The notes beneath the pieces were generated by a model. The model was not told the origin of the DNA and did no database searches. It worked only from the letters and a program-made list of their open reading frames with translations. From assembly GCA_000969725.1 (NCBI GenBank), contig JXSR01S073286.1: a DNA stretch of 36,348 bases; one strand, 5' to 3'. Source of the DNA: Ophiothrix spiculata (taxonomy: Eukaryota > Echinodermata > Ophiuroidea > Amphilepidida > Ophiotrichidae). Below are positions 20,730 through 29,679 of the stretch, piece after piece. The position numbers were made by a program, and so were the translations under genes. How positions within the stretch are numbered: the first letter of the stretch is position 1; each line of letters begins with the position of its first letter.

Positions 20730-21045
20730 TTTGCATCAACCGAAATGGCTGCCAAAACAGGAGGTGACATTTTTAAAATTGGTTGAATCATGTTAAAAAC
20801 CACTTCAACGTGTCCCTTTCCTCACGATGACAAAGAAAAAAGTATACTTTTACCTATCCCCCCGGAGTATATATCCAATTATGTGAAAGATCATATCAGG
20901 GGTCACGCAATTGTATGGGAGACACAAAGTTCAACATTGTCAGATTTTCTTCAAAATGGTCTCAAAATGTTCCTTTCGCCGAAGTGTCTACATGAAGTAA
21001 TAGTTTAAAGTGCTTTAGATTAGTATTTGCTATGGTATCAGGCAA
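20730..21045 (+). repeat. Family F repeat, copy 2
   Basis: Matches the reverse complement of 14745-15075 over ~320 bp, starting at an AAATGGCTGCCAAAAC motif and ending near TTTGCTATGG. The 72-codon frame (20790-21008) resembles the 77-codon frame of copy 1 at roughly 40% of residues. Given DNA similarity around 70% and frame-breaking indels, this is expected without coding. Confidence 0.7.
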
Positions 21046-21049
21046 AACA

Positions 21050-21630
21050 ATGTTCATACTTACCATTGCATTGGAACCTGAAACCCCAAATTTACTTTGA
21101 TCTATAACCAAAGAAACAGTACATCTGAGTAAAACTATTTTCAACATCTTTGTCTAAGCTTTGATATTAATATGAATTAATATTATTCTCATCATATTGA
21201 TTTGAAAGCTTTAAATGGAACTTCATTTTGTTATTTTTTCATTTAATAATTTAATGCTTTTTCCCATCGTGTGTAAATAATGCTTTTCTGAATGTCATCG
21301 ATTTTCTTTTTTGCGCTTATTCATGTACTGGGCAGACTGTAAGATATAAATATTATCTAAAAAGGTCATCACTTTGCAATAAAGTGTCCAAGTCAATCAC
21401 TTATCATTTTACTTGGAAATGATCCTTTCCCAAAGGTATGCCAACATTTGACGTATACCATATTGTAGCTCTTGATGCTTACTTTTCTGGTTGCCATTGT
21501 AGCAGAGGAAGTCCTATAATTGGCTGAAAATGAGCACAAAACGAAAAAGGTTAGGTGCAGGGGCCAAATACCTACATTTCGATCATTTTATAAACGACCA
21601 ATTCCGCCACACTAAACATTTATGCCTATA
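21050..21630. other. Unassigned spacer
   Basis: AT-rich, with no recognised feature. Confidence 0.3.
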
Positions 21631-21636
21631 ATAGGA

Positions 21637-21815
21637 ATCGACATTTTGTCTTCTATAATTTTGACATTTGATTTTCACAAGAAATATGATATTACTTGTT
21701 GAGACAGGAATAACTGAAGCCTGTCAAGTTCTTTCAAGTTGTTTTTGATCCGGGTAATGCGGTTTTGTTTATTATCGGTATCTGAATATATCACCGTTTT
21801 ATTTATACTGCCGTC
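21637..21815 (+). repeat. Diverged core plus family I repeat, copy 2
   Basis: ATCGACATTTTGTCTTCTAT at 21638 looks like a decayed version of the shared core. It is followed by AAGAAATATGATATTACTTG, TTGAGACAGG and the rest of the family I match to 14008-14150. Confidence 0.55.
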
Positions 21816-22012
21816 TGTCAAACTATACAAAGTGGAGACATTCTATCTGTATTTGTGTTTTATCTATTTATTTATGGACTTTCACTATTTTACCGTTTAC
21901 AAAAATGACGTTTACTATTTTGGTTGTGTTTCGGTATTTCCGTTTAAGGTGTTCGGATTACATTCTGACCACAGGTTCTGACTACTTGTTATATACGCCG
22001 GACGTATAGTAT

Positions 22013-22165
22013 GTCTTAATCACATAATTACAGGGCTGTACAAGGATAAAGTCAAAATATATGCAGCGGCGTATAAAAAAGTATGTTCAATTTCAATATA
22101 CATTGTGTTTAGAAAAGATCTTCTTCACAGTCTTTATCACATAATCACAGGGCTGACAACGAGTA
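22013..22165 (+). repeat. Imperfect direct repeat, ~119 bp period
   Basis: TCTTAATCACATAATTACAG and TCTTTATCACATAATCACAG, each followed by GGCTG, are 119 bp apart. The match fades after ~30 bp. Confidence 0.5.
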
Positions 22166-22408
22166 CATCGGCGTAAAGTTGGCGTATATATTTCTATTTA
22201 ATATTATGTGTGAAATTGACACGTGAGATGTCCAATGAAATTTTAAAAAATATGATTTCCTTGGAGTCGTCACATTTATGTACTTAATTTCTTTTGCTTT
22301 ATTTATTGTATTTAGAAATTAATTAAACGGTCTTGAAATTTATATGAAAGAGAATGGGTGGGTAGAAGAAACAAACTTTCGATTAAAAAAACCCGATTTT
22401 TAAAAACA

Positions 22409-22670
22409 GTCGAGCTAGCTCAAACGGCAAGGCGATTGTTTGCGGTGCAGAAGATTCGGACTTCGAACTCCTCGTTGTCAAAAGTTGAGAGCGCTTGAAA
22501 TCCCCTTGGACAAGGAACTAATTGTCTCATGGAAGCCCGTACAAAGCCGGGAAAGCTGCTACGTGCAGTAATAGCACATACTGTGGACTGATTGAGGTTC
22601 AGCGTCCCTAGAGGTTGCCGCAGAGCCTACAATGATGCTTGGTGTAAAATTGTTGAACTTGTTTTTGTTT
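22409..22670 (+). mobile_element. tRNA-derived SINE
   Basis: The head (22409-22480) has an A box-like TAGCTCAAACGG and a B box-like GGACTTCGAACTCC with tRNA spacing. It is followed by a non-tRNA body including CCCCTTGGACAAGGAACTAA and a T-rich end (GTTTTTGTTTATTTTTTTTG). The CTTGGACAAGGAACT segment resembles the central part of many aquatic-animal SINEs. It is not an intact tRNA: the stems do not pair well. The family is not named. Confidence 0.6.
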
Positions 22671-22689
22671 ATTTTTTTTGGCTACAGTG

Positions 22690-23000
22690 GTCAGTGAACA
22701 CTTGTAAAGTGTGCATAGGCCGCGTAGATTTACAAATCTCGGAGGCATAGCGCACAATATTGAAAAGATTAATGATATACAAGTACATTCTGATTAATTT
22801 TGAAAGAGCAAGCAGATGGCACTTGTACGATTGTATTATAACGTGCGATCTAATAATCTAAATTTAAAGGTTTAAACCTTAAAACTATCATATATTTTAC
22901 ATTCGTCAACAGTAACATCGCATTTTTTTTTAATCGAAAACGATAATCTGATATTATAAAAACAGAAACATAACTTAAATCTTAAATATATTTTTTTCCC
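22690..23000. other. Unassigned spacer downstream of the Penelope-like remnant
   Basis: AT-rich. In the sense of the Penelope-like element this would be its 3' flank; no tail was identified. Confidence 0.3.
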
Positions 23001-23005
23001 GTCCC

Positions 23006-23269
23006 CTAGCCGATGACATGGTTCGTATCTACAACATGATCTGTAATTGCCGACTTATGGACATTGGATATAGATGCCTTTCTCCCCGCTTTAGTAGTTA
23101 CTGTACTAGAAACTATGTCCATTTCCTTCTTGTCATCATCCATTCTGACACCGTCGTAACTTAACTTACAGTTCTTGCATGGGAATTCGTATATCACATC
23201 GGTATTGTCAAAGATGCCTCTCTTTTCTTTCGGGTGGACTATGAGTCTGAAAAGTGTGGATGAACACAA
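23006..23269 (-). pseudogene. Penelope-like element remnant: GIY-YIG endonuclease end
   Basis: The 87-codon minus-strand frame resembles the C-terminal GIY-YIG nuclease region of Penelope-like retroelements. That domain nicks target DNA to prime reverse transcription. Visible landmarks are LIVHPKEKRG (residues 9-18), VIYEFPCKNC (25-34) where VxYxIPCxxC is usual, a YDG (38-40) in place of the catalytic YIG, and KSAITDHVVDTNHVIG at the end, a signature block of this family. The segment after YDG that normally holds the TGR...R...H residues is shortened or scrambled, and a TAG stop falls where the family normally continues with a tryptophan. No reverse transcriptase domain is found upstream (above 23270). 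This is a short, inactive fragment. Confidence 0.75.
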
Positions 23270-23485
23270 AAAAGGAAGTAGACAAAGTTTTTAGTAAGTG
23301 GAACTTTTAGATCAGTTTAATGAATCTATTACTCAATGATATGATTGCTTCTATTGTTTTCTCAAATAATTCTTCTCAAGGTATAATAATTTTGTGAGGT
23401 TTTTGATCCCCATGGTCGGAACTATTTTTGGTTTATTCTGGGAATGAAAAGACGAGTTGCTCAAATCTTTTTTTTTTAATATTTA

Positions 23486-23567
23486 CACACACAGACACAC
23501 CCCCTTCACCCACACAACTCCACCCACACACCCCATCCCCACATACACACACATGTTCACCCCCTTC
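23486..23567 (+). repeat. CA/C-rich low-complexity tract
   Basis: Imperfect ACAC and CACCC runs, such as ACACACAGACACACCCCC and CCCACACAACTCCACCCACA. Microsatellite-like. Confidence 0.75.
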
Positions 23568-23639
23568 TTCTAACGAAGCTTAAAACAAGTTATGCAATAC
23601 GTAATGTAAACCATTAACCTCCATAGCGGGTATACAAGC

Positions 23640-23975
23640 AGCTTTTGGTAAAATCGTATGCATACATTTTATTTCATAAAAACGACATATGTGCAAATCA
23701 TGAGACTCTCATGTTCCATGCATTAAACAAATCAAAATTCAAAGCTCGCAAAGAATCGACATAACGTCTGTTAGTTTGCTGGCCATCAAGTACTTCAGGG
23801 TAATATTATATTCGCCTGCCAAATTCATCATATTATGAATTGAAAGCAAAACCTCAGTGCTGTCACTTGATGCATGTCATCTTGAAAATGTTAAAAGCTT
23901 TTGAAATTGACCATTGCTAGTCATTTTGTTGATATTTATAGAAGCATATAAAAATTGCAGTCAAAACATAAAGAC
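23640..23975 (+). repeat. Family A tail, solo copy (A5)
   Basis: Begins near a TTTTATTTCATAAAAACGAC block and runs through ATGTTCCATGCATTAAACAA, TCAAAATTCAAAGCTCGCAA, the core (23755-23802) and ATGTTAAAAGCTTTTGAAAT to GTCAAAACAT. It matches 2977-3241 and 4745-5013. The head is absent. Confidence 0.8.
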
Positions 23976-24284
23976 ATGTTATATGTGTTCCTACGTTTTT
24001 TTTCCTTTTAGCATAGTCCCTAAGCACATAAAAAATGCCCGATTGTGCACTTTGTGATAGACGCATGAAACTTGGCATACTTACTCATATTGAGTCTCTG
24101 ATTAATTTCTGATAGAGTGCCAAAAATGCAGCGCCGTCTATGGGCCTACAGCGCCCTCTATAGTTTACCACATGTTGAAATATACCTTTTGAATGGAAAC
24201 AAGCAATAACTTTGAGAGGTTTTGCACCAGTGTGGTCTAAAAGTGTTCAAAGGGGTGACGATAAATGCAGTTATTCAGTTGGCT

Positions 24285-24650
24285 CAATAACACTATGGCG
24301 GCCATCTGAATTTTCAAAATGGCCGCCATTTATTGATCCAAATGTGTGTAATATTAATTAAAAGTGACATAAACACCCCTGGGGGAGCCCGTAGGAACTC
24401 TTCCCCAAGAACTCAACCAAACCAACTTTTGTAGGTTCCTTATATGACCCTCAAACACAATTCAGATGTTCTAAAAGTAAAAATTGGCCTCTCTTCCAAC
24501 TCAAAATGGCCGCAAAGATGGCCGCCAAAATAACAAATTTTCATTAAAATCAACCGAAACAGTCTTTAAAATGCTTGATATCATAATTAATCGACAGGAA
24601 ATATCATTTAGGGTTACAACAAGATCATTTACCCCCTAATTGTATTGTAA
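24285..24650 (+). repeat. YY1-like motif cluster and degenerate first array unit
   Basis: TATGGCGGCCATCTGAATTT and AAAATGGCCGCCATTTATTG form an inverted pair at 24293-24331. AAAATGGCCGCAAAGATGGC and GCCGCCAAAAT follow at ~24504-24530. The stretch from 24500 resembles the 187 bp unit that follows and may be its degenerate first copy. Confidence 0.55.
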
Positions 24651-25057
24651 GCTTGTATCAAAGTCAAAATGGCGCCTGTTATGAGATCCAAAATGGCTGT
24701 CAAAATATGTTTTTATGTGCAAAATGAGTTAAAGGCACTTCAAAACAGAATCAATAACACCAATTGTTCAAAATGATTGATGGAAATGGCTATGCATGTA
24801 ACAATGGGAGTATTTCTTCCCTAAAATAAGGATGTTAGCTTGTTTCAAATCGAATATGGAGCCTGTACTAAGATCCAAAATGGCCGCCAAAATATGCTTG
24901 TATGTGCAAAAATGGGTAAGAGGCTTTTCAAAAGCACTAAATGTTTAGAATAATTGATGTAAAATGGCTTTGTAAGTAGTAATAGGAGCATTTCTTCCAA
25001 AATAAGGATGTTTGCATGTTTCAAATCCAATATTGAGCCTATATTAAGATGTTCGAC
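24651..25057 (+). repeat. Tandem array of ~180 bp units with ATGGCCGCC motifs
   Basis: Units at 24651-24837 (187 bp), 24838-25012 (175 bp) and a partial third at 25013-25057. Each begins GC(T/A)TGT(A/T)TCAAA, continues with GCCTGT and (A/T)TA(A/T)GATCCAAAATGGC, and ends AAAATAAGGATGTT. The AAAATGGCNGCC element matches the YY1-site consensus that also occurs in some LINE promoters. Confidence 0.8.
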
Positions 25058-25059
25058 AA

Positions 25060-25438
25060 ATTTGACTGCCCTCTCTAAAAAAGAACCCTATTAATGGAAG
25101 GGCTATAATACTTTTGGTCAATATTTTGAGTTATAAAGTTACTTCAATTTTGGAGGCTTTACGTTCCGAAATATGAGGTTCTGCGGTGGGCGCAAAAACT
25201 CCGAATACGGAGGTTTCGCAATATAGGCTAGTAAATCTGTTATTTGACGTAGACAAAATTGCATTTACAAGATATTTTGGTGTAAGTTAACTGTAGATGA
25301 CATCTCAAACAACATATTGAAAATGCAGGAAAATGTAAGCTTGTCAAAGTTAGTAAATTTCCATAAAACAAAGCAGAAAAAAATGGTGTACCACCTAAGA
25401 TGGGGTTATAGTAGGCCATCAACGTCCGGAGGTAGGGG
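25060..25438. other. Unassigned spacer
   Basis: GAGG-containing motifs recur (GGAGGCTTTACG, GGAGGTTTCGCA) but no feature is identified. The 69-codon minus-strand frame (25240-25449) is not recognised. Confidence 0.3.
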
Positions 25439-25439
25439 G

Positions 25440-25727
25440 TAGTTGTCACCTAGAAATAACATTGAATCGCCATTTCGAAAAATATCTGCATGATACGGAT
25501 TTGAAACTTACCGGACATGTTAGAATTATCGATTCCTGCATTTGTAAACAAAAAACTCCTACGAAAATTGGACATTTAGAACTTTTATGACGAATTTTTG
25601 AAAAAGTGGCCATTTTGCCCAAAGTCGGTCCAAAAATATTTTGTGACGTCATAATTACGTTACGCCTCGATCGATTTTCATGATCTTGGTATCAATGGAA
25701 AGAAAATACCCTACCCTATACTATAGT
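25440..25727. repeat. Family C repeat, copy 2 (cut by the gap)
   Basis: Opposite in orientation to copy 1 (1-523) and the same as copy 3 (27440-27620). Blocks include ATCTGCATGATACGGATTTG, AAACTTACCGGACATGTTAG and AATACCCTACCCTATACTAT, which corresponds to the reverse of 66-84 in copy 1. Confidence 0.65.
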
Positions 25728-25817
25728 NNNNNNNNNNNNNNNNNNNNNNNNNNNNNNNNNNNNNNNNNNNNNNNNNNNNNNNNNNNNNNNNNNNNNNNNN
25801 NNNNNNNNNNNNNNNNN
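25728..25817. other. Assembly gap (90 N)
   Basis: An unresolved run of N. By alignment to copy 1, the sequence just inside the gap should approach a poly-C tract of at least 12 bases (the reverse of 1-12), which is a plausible reason for the assembly break. The 66-codon frames that run through it are meaningless. Confidence 0.95.
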
Positions 25818-25884
25818 AGACGAGGGTTAATAATCCCAACGAAAATGTAGAAAATACAACCCACAGTATCAATCGGTTGTATAC

Positions 25885-26340
25885 TAAAATAGTACCCAGG
25901 GCTGGATGCAAGTTCGGTCAAAAAACTAGTTACAAATAAAAACTTTAAAACCTACCCGCACCTGTAGCTTTCCAAACAGGCAATAGATTTTGATCATACA
26001 GATAATGGCGTCATTGAGAGTAAAATGAGAAATGGAACAGAGCTGAGCCGTGGTGTATTTCAATTCATCTAAAACAGGTAAGCTTATTCTCCAATGTCGT
26101 CAATTATACAAGACAGATGTGATTGATATACCGGGTGGGATCAATAAGTGACAAGAGGACCTTCATTACACGTGCGACAAGTATACGTTAACCAATTGAT
26201 TTGGATCATTAAAATGCATTACGTGTGTCATGCACGAAACACAACTGGATTAGAAATAAGTTGCAGCTGAAGATTTCAATACTTGATTTTCTTGACACCT
26301 CTATGGCCAATGACATTTCAAAACTGACGATAATTGTTTT
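25885..26340 (+). repeat. Family D repeat, copy 2
   Basis: Matches 5440-5880 over its whole length and 28700-28985 over the later part: GTGATTGATATACCGGGTGG, GGATCAATAA(G/C)TGA, AAATGCATTACGTGTGTCAT, CTTGACACCTCTATGG. A family E core follows at 26688. Confidence 0.75.
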
Positions 26341-26639
26341 AAAAATGTAGCTAATACTGTATTGTTAAACTTACCAACGTTATCAAGACTAATTAACAGA
26401 TGAATTTCGAATTATTAATTACTCAATTCATGCTGTTGTAATGACCCAGATGATATGTCAAAGACTCAATATTTTTGCCCTTATGACATTCAATGTAATA
26501 ACGTTTTCTAAATACATGGACTCAATTTTTAAATTTGATTTTGCCCATTTTTCATTATCCATAGAGTACAGAATTAAAATTAACATCGATTTCACAGTTT
26601 CTAAAAGGCTCCTTAACAACAGGCAACACATGCCAGCGC

Positions 26640-26745
26640 CTGACAAAGATCAAGTTGCAACAATCACGTATGTACGCTAAGACTCATATCGACATCCCGT
26701 CTGTTATGGGTCTGGTCATCGACTACTTGAAGTAACATGATACAG
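26640..26745 (+). repeat. Family E repeat, solo copy downstream of D copy 2
   Basis: ACAAAGATCAAGTTGCAACA, GACTCATATCGACATCCCGT, CTGTTATGGGTCTGGTCATC and GACTACTTGAAGTAACATGA. Same order of blocks as at 19318-19445 and in the 29.7-31.4 kb array. Confidence 0.75.
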
Positions 26746-26749
26746 CCGT

Positions 26750-27435
26750 CTTCATAAACTTATAATACAGGAATAGCGATGTACTTAGACTGGAAATATT
26801 TGAGACTTACCACTGTAATTAGAGCAAATTAGAGCATTTCAAGAATAATTGATGTTTTCTGAAAGACATAATTATATTCTACCACTAATTTATTTGAAGC
26901 GCGTCACGTCATATGTATTGTTCTAAGTGTTAATGTGCTACATTAAGGAACTGTTGTAAGGATTTTATGTAAAAGATTAACTAATGGTTTGATACTCAAA
27001 AGTGAGAACTTTTTAAAAGGACTTCGTAATTAGAATGTTGAACTAAAATTAACATTGATATAATGTTATACATTAATTACAAGTAACATGGAATAAAGAA
27101 TAGGGGACTGTTCGCTATTACAGTCTAGACGATGAGCTTACTTAAGTTAACCTAACCAATGAGGCTATTTTAGAAACACTTGTTGTGTTTTAATACATAT
27201 CCATAGAGTTGCCTCTATGCTACAACAATCTTTTTTGTTTCTTCAAATTATGTAATTCCATCAATTTCCTTGATGCTGATGTTAAGATTTGATTATAGTA
27301 AATTACTAAAAAAGTCAAACTAATTTTTACATTGTTTTTTGAATATCAACTGCATACAGATCTCAACCTACATCACGTGACCAGAACTGTGAATGCAAAC
27401 GTATCTCCAACCCTAGTCTTCCTAAGGGGAGGGGG
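26750..27435. other. Unassigned spacer
   Basis: AT-rich, with no gene or recognised repeat. Confidence 0.3.
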
Positions 27436-27439
27436 TGGT

Positions 27440-27625
27440 TACCACCCCCTAACGGATGATCGCTAATTGCATAAAAACGCATTTATAAATATATCTGCAT
27501 TGTATGGATTTGAAACTTACAAAGAATTTTCGTCTTCTTCATTTATTAGTAAACAATCCGACGATATTTTGACATTTAAAACTTGTATAATGATTTTGTG
27601 ATAAAATTGTCATTTTTGCCAAAAA
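27440..27625 (+). repeat. Family C repeat, copy 3
   Basis: ATATCTGCATTGTATGGATT, TGAAACTTACAAAGAATTTT and GACATTTAAAACTTGTATAA align with 25480-25600. A GGGGTGGTTACCACCCC palindrome lies at its left edge (27435-27451). Confidence 0.55.
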
Positions 27626-27732
27626 TCGAAATGTTCGAAAAGTTTTCTTTTTATCCTTATTTTTGTTTAAAACTATACATTTATTTGAGTGCTAATGAAC
27701 AAATGCCAGTACAAACCAATCATAAATGGAGA

Positions 27733-27760
27733 GTTGATTGCAAAACAGCTTAGAGATCTT
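27733..27760 (+). repeat. Solo terminal motif of the GAAGAGTTG MITE family
   Basis: GAGAGTTGATTGCAAAACAG followed by CTTAGAGATC resembles the left end of the 14469 element. No matching right end was found, so this is a relic. Confidence 0.45.
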
Positions 27761-27870
27761 TTTTTTTTTCCAAAAATTGATTTTTTGATAGATTATACTG
27801 AATTTAACTTGTGCATCATCCTGATGAAAAAATCTCCCTTAATGAGTTAAAATCCCGAAAATGTTACCTG

Positions 27871-27911
27871 TATGCCCAAATATGGACATCGTATGACCAT
27901 ATTTGGGCATA
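27871..27911. repeat. Perfect 15 bp inverted repeat (hairpin)
   Basis: TATGCCCAAATATGG, 11 nt, CCATATTTGGGCATA. The stem is perfect, and outer bases (GTTACC...GTTAAC) hint at a longer decayed foldback. Confidence 0.85.
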
Positions 27912-28074
27912 AAATGACATAATGCCCATATATGTTAACTTTGTTATTAAGCATGTCCAGATTTTGAAATTTGGTATCTAAAAAGTATATTATAGCTTAT
28001 TAAAGAATAATGATATTATTGAAAAAGACATGTGGTCAAAATTTGAAAGATATGTGGTTCTTAAGTTGAAATTT

Positions 28075-28310
28075 GATGAGTTGTCCTGCAAAACGGCTTA
28101 TATCCATTTTCAACAAAACATCAATAGCCAGTTAATAAACAACTATTCAATGAATTATCTAAATTACACCTTATTTTTAAAGACATATAAGTAAAGAAAA
28201 GGTAAATTCTTTATCATGAATTTTGCGACACAGTTTGATGTCCTAGCAGTGTTTTGCCTTTTCTCAAAATGTGCAAAATGGATGTAAGCATTTTTACAAG
28301 TCAACTCTTC
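28075..28310 (-). mobile_element. 236 bp MITE (TIR family GAAGAGTTG), copy 2
   Basis: Inverted copy of 14469-14705. Ends GATGAGTTGTCCTGCAAAAC and, reversed, GAAGAGTTGACTTGTAAAAA. The body matches in order: AAAATGGATGTAAGC, TTTTGAGAAAAGG and GTCGCAAAATT.ATGATAA. Confidence 0.75.
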
Positions 28311-28319
28311 AAATACGCA

Positions 28320-28690
28320 AACAATTTGTGACTTATATAATTATTTGAATCTTTTGAATTTTTTACAGACAAAAGTTGTTTGGTACATTTAAATCCATAG
28401 GTGCTTCTTCATTACGTTTGTGTTTAGTCATTTATTGCACTCTTTGCATCAAAAAGTGTGACATGAGTTTTAATGAAAGTGCATTTTGCAAACACATATT
28501 TTTATCATGCCCAAAAAAGTAAAAAAGAAACATCTTGTACGGGAGTCTTATTGCTCCAAATTACGTAATACGTCGCGTGATTGCGTACAACTCAATTTCA
28601 CTTGCTTTGAAATAAAAAACAGCACCTACAAATAGCTTTGAATTTATTTTGGCATGTGAAACTGGCGTCAAAAAGATATTAAAAAATAAA
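28320..28690. other. Unassigned spacer
   Basis: AT-rich, with no recognised feature. Confidence 0.3.
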
Positions 28691-28699
28691 GACATGTAG

Positions 28700-28985
28700 C
28701 TGACACATCTGTATTTAAATTTATTCCAAACGGGTAAGCCAAATCTCCAATGTCGTCAATAATATATGACTGATGTGATTGATATACCGGGTGGGATCAA
28801 TAACTGAAAGGAGGAACTTTAAAAACACATGCATTCAGTATACGTTAACTAATTGATTGAGTTCATTAAAATGCATTGCGTTTGTCATGCTCGAAACATA
28901 ACTGGATTAGAAATTAGGCGAGCTGTGGATATCAATACTTGGTTACCTTGACACCTCTTTTGTAAATGACATTTGATAAATTTAA
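28700..28985 (+). repeat. Family D repeat, copy 3
   Basis: TCCAATGTCGTCAATAATAT, GTGATTGATATACCGGGTGG, AAATGCATTGCGTTTGTCAT, CTTGACACCTCTTTTG. Closer to copy 2 than to copy 1. Confidence 0.75.
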
Positions 28986-29344
28986 ACAACGCTGCATATA
29001 TGTTATACGTCTGTTCAGATACCTCGTAAGTTATCTCAAAACTTAAGTTTGCAAATAGTTTACATATTGTAATTGAAAAAAGAAGTATTGAATTAATCAC
29101 AGAACGCACAGAAGAAATCTGGTAATCAAAGTATGGTATTGTATATTGTCTTCGACAAAAGCAAACAAGTCTGGCCGTTATGCTTTTGCTTTCGATTGCG
29201 AAACCACAAAAGGATTGTTACGGATTGCAACTTTTCAATAAGTGATTATCTCTTCTTATTGATCCCAGTGAATAAACAAAGTAATGGGTTGACGTAATAT
29301 TTTATAACTCATTTCCAAAAATGCATAGCTTAATCATTTACAAC

Positions 29345-29600
29345 ACATTTAAAGGTATTTGAGATTGCGTACCTCTTCAAGGTCAATGCTATCGCTTGAT
29401 CTGATGGCTCTTCCTTGCCGTTATTGAAGACCATGACATGTGTTTTGCCTGCATTCATTTTGAATGCCAATATTTCAAACTGACTTCTATACTCTTAGCA
29501 GAAGTTCTTGTGCCTGTTCCATTTGCTAAGATAGAAGAGCTATGTCGTCTGCGAAGCCAACATCTGTATAAATGTTTGGTCCGACTCTTCAGCTCTTCCT
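29345..29600 (-). pseudogene. Non-LTR reverse transcriptase fragment with FADD box
   Basis: On the minus strand, starting near 29563, the frame reads DVGFADDIALLS: the catalytic (Y/F)ADD motif C of a non-LTR reverse transcriptase. A stop codon follows at once, then QMEQAQELLLRV, further stops, a frame change and MNAGKTHVMVFNNGKEE, and in yet another frame LEEVRNLKYL. The order and spacing are those of the palm/thumb region of RTE-like LINE polymerases (an inference from motif style). At least three stops and two frame changes make it inactive. A second piece of the same kind of protein lies at 31385-31548, but in the wrong relative order for one element. Confidence 0.75.
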
Positions 29601-29679
29601 TTTTTCGAGCTTTTCTTTTTTCTCTGCTATGGCTTATCTAATATCTGATTTAAACGATCGCTAATTCAGGCAAAATCTC

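Noticed and set aside
14745-21045. Similar 77- and 72-codon frames in the two family F copies as a conserved small protein.
   Set aside because: The similarity follows from DNA homology. Indels between the copies break the frame locally, and there is no sign of preference for silent changes.
159-25652. Similar peptides (ILTCP...YFSKWR) in family C copies 1 and 2.
   Set aside because: These come from homologous repeat DNA read in matching frames; each frame is short and lacks conserved boundaries.
25711-25921. Two 66-codon frames across the N run.
   Set aside because: They are created by unresolved bases in the gap.
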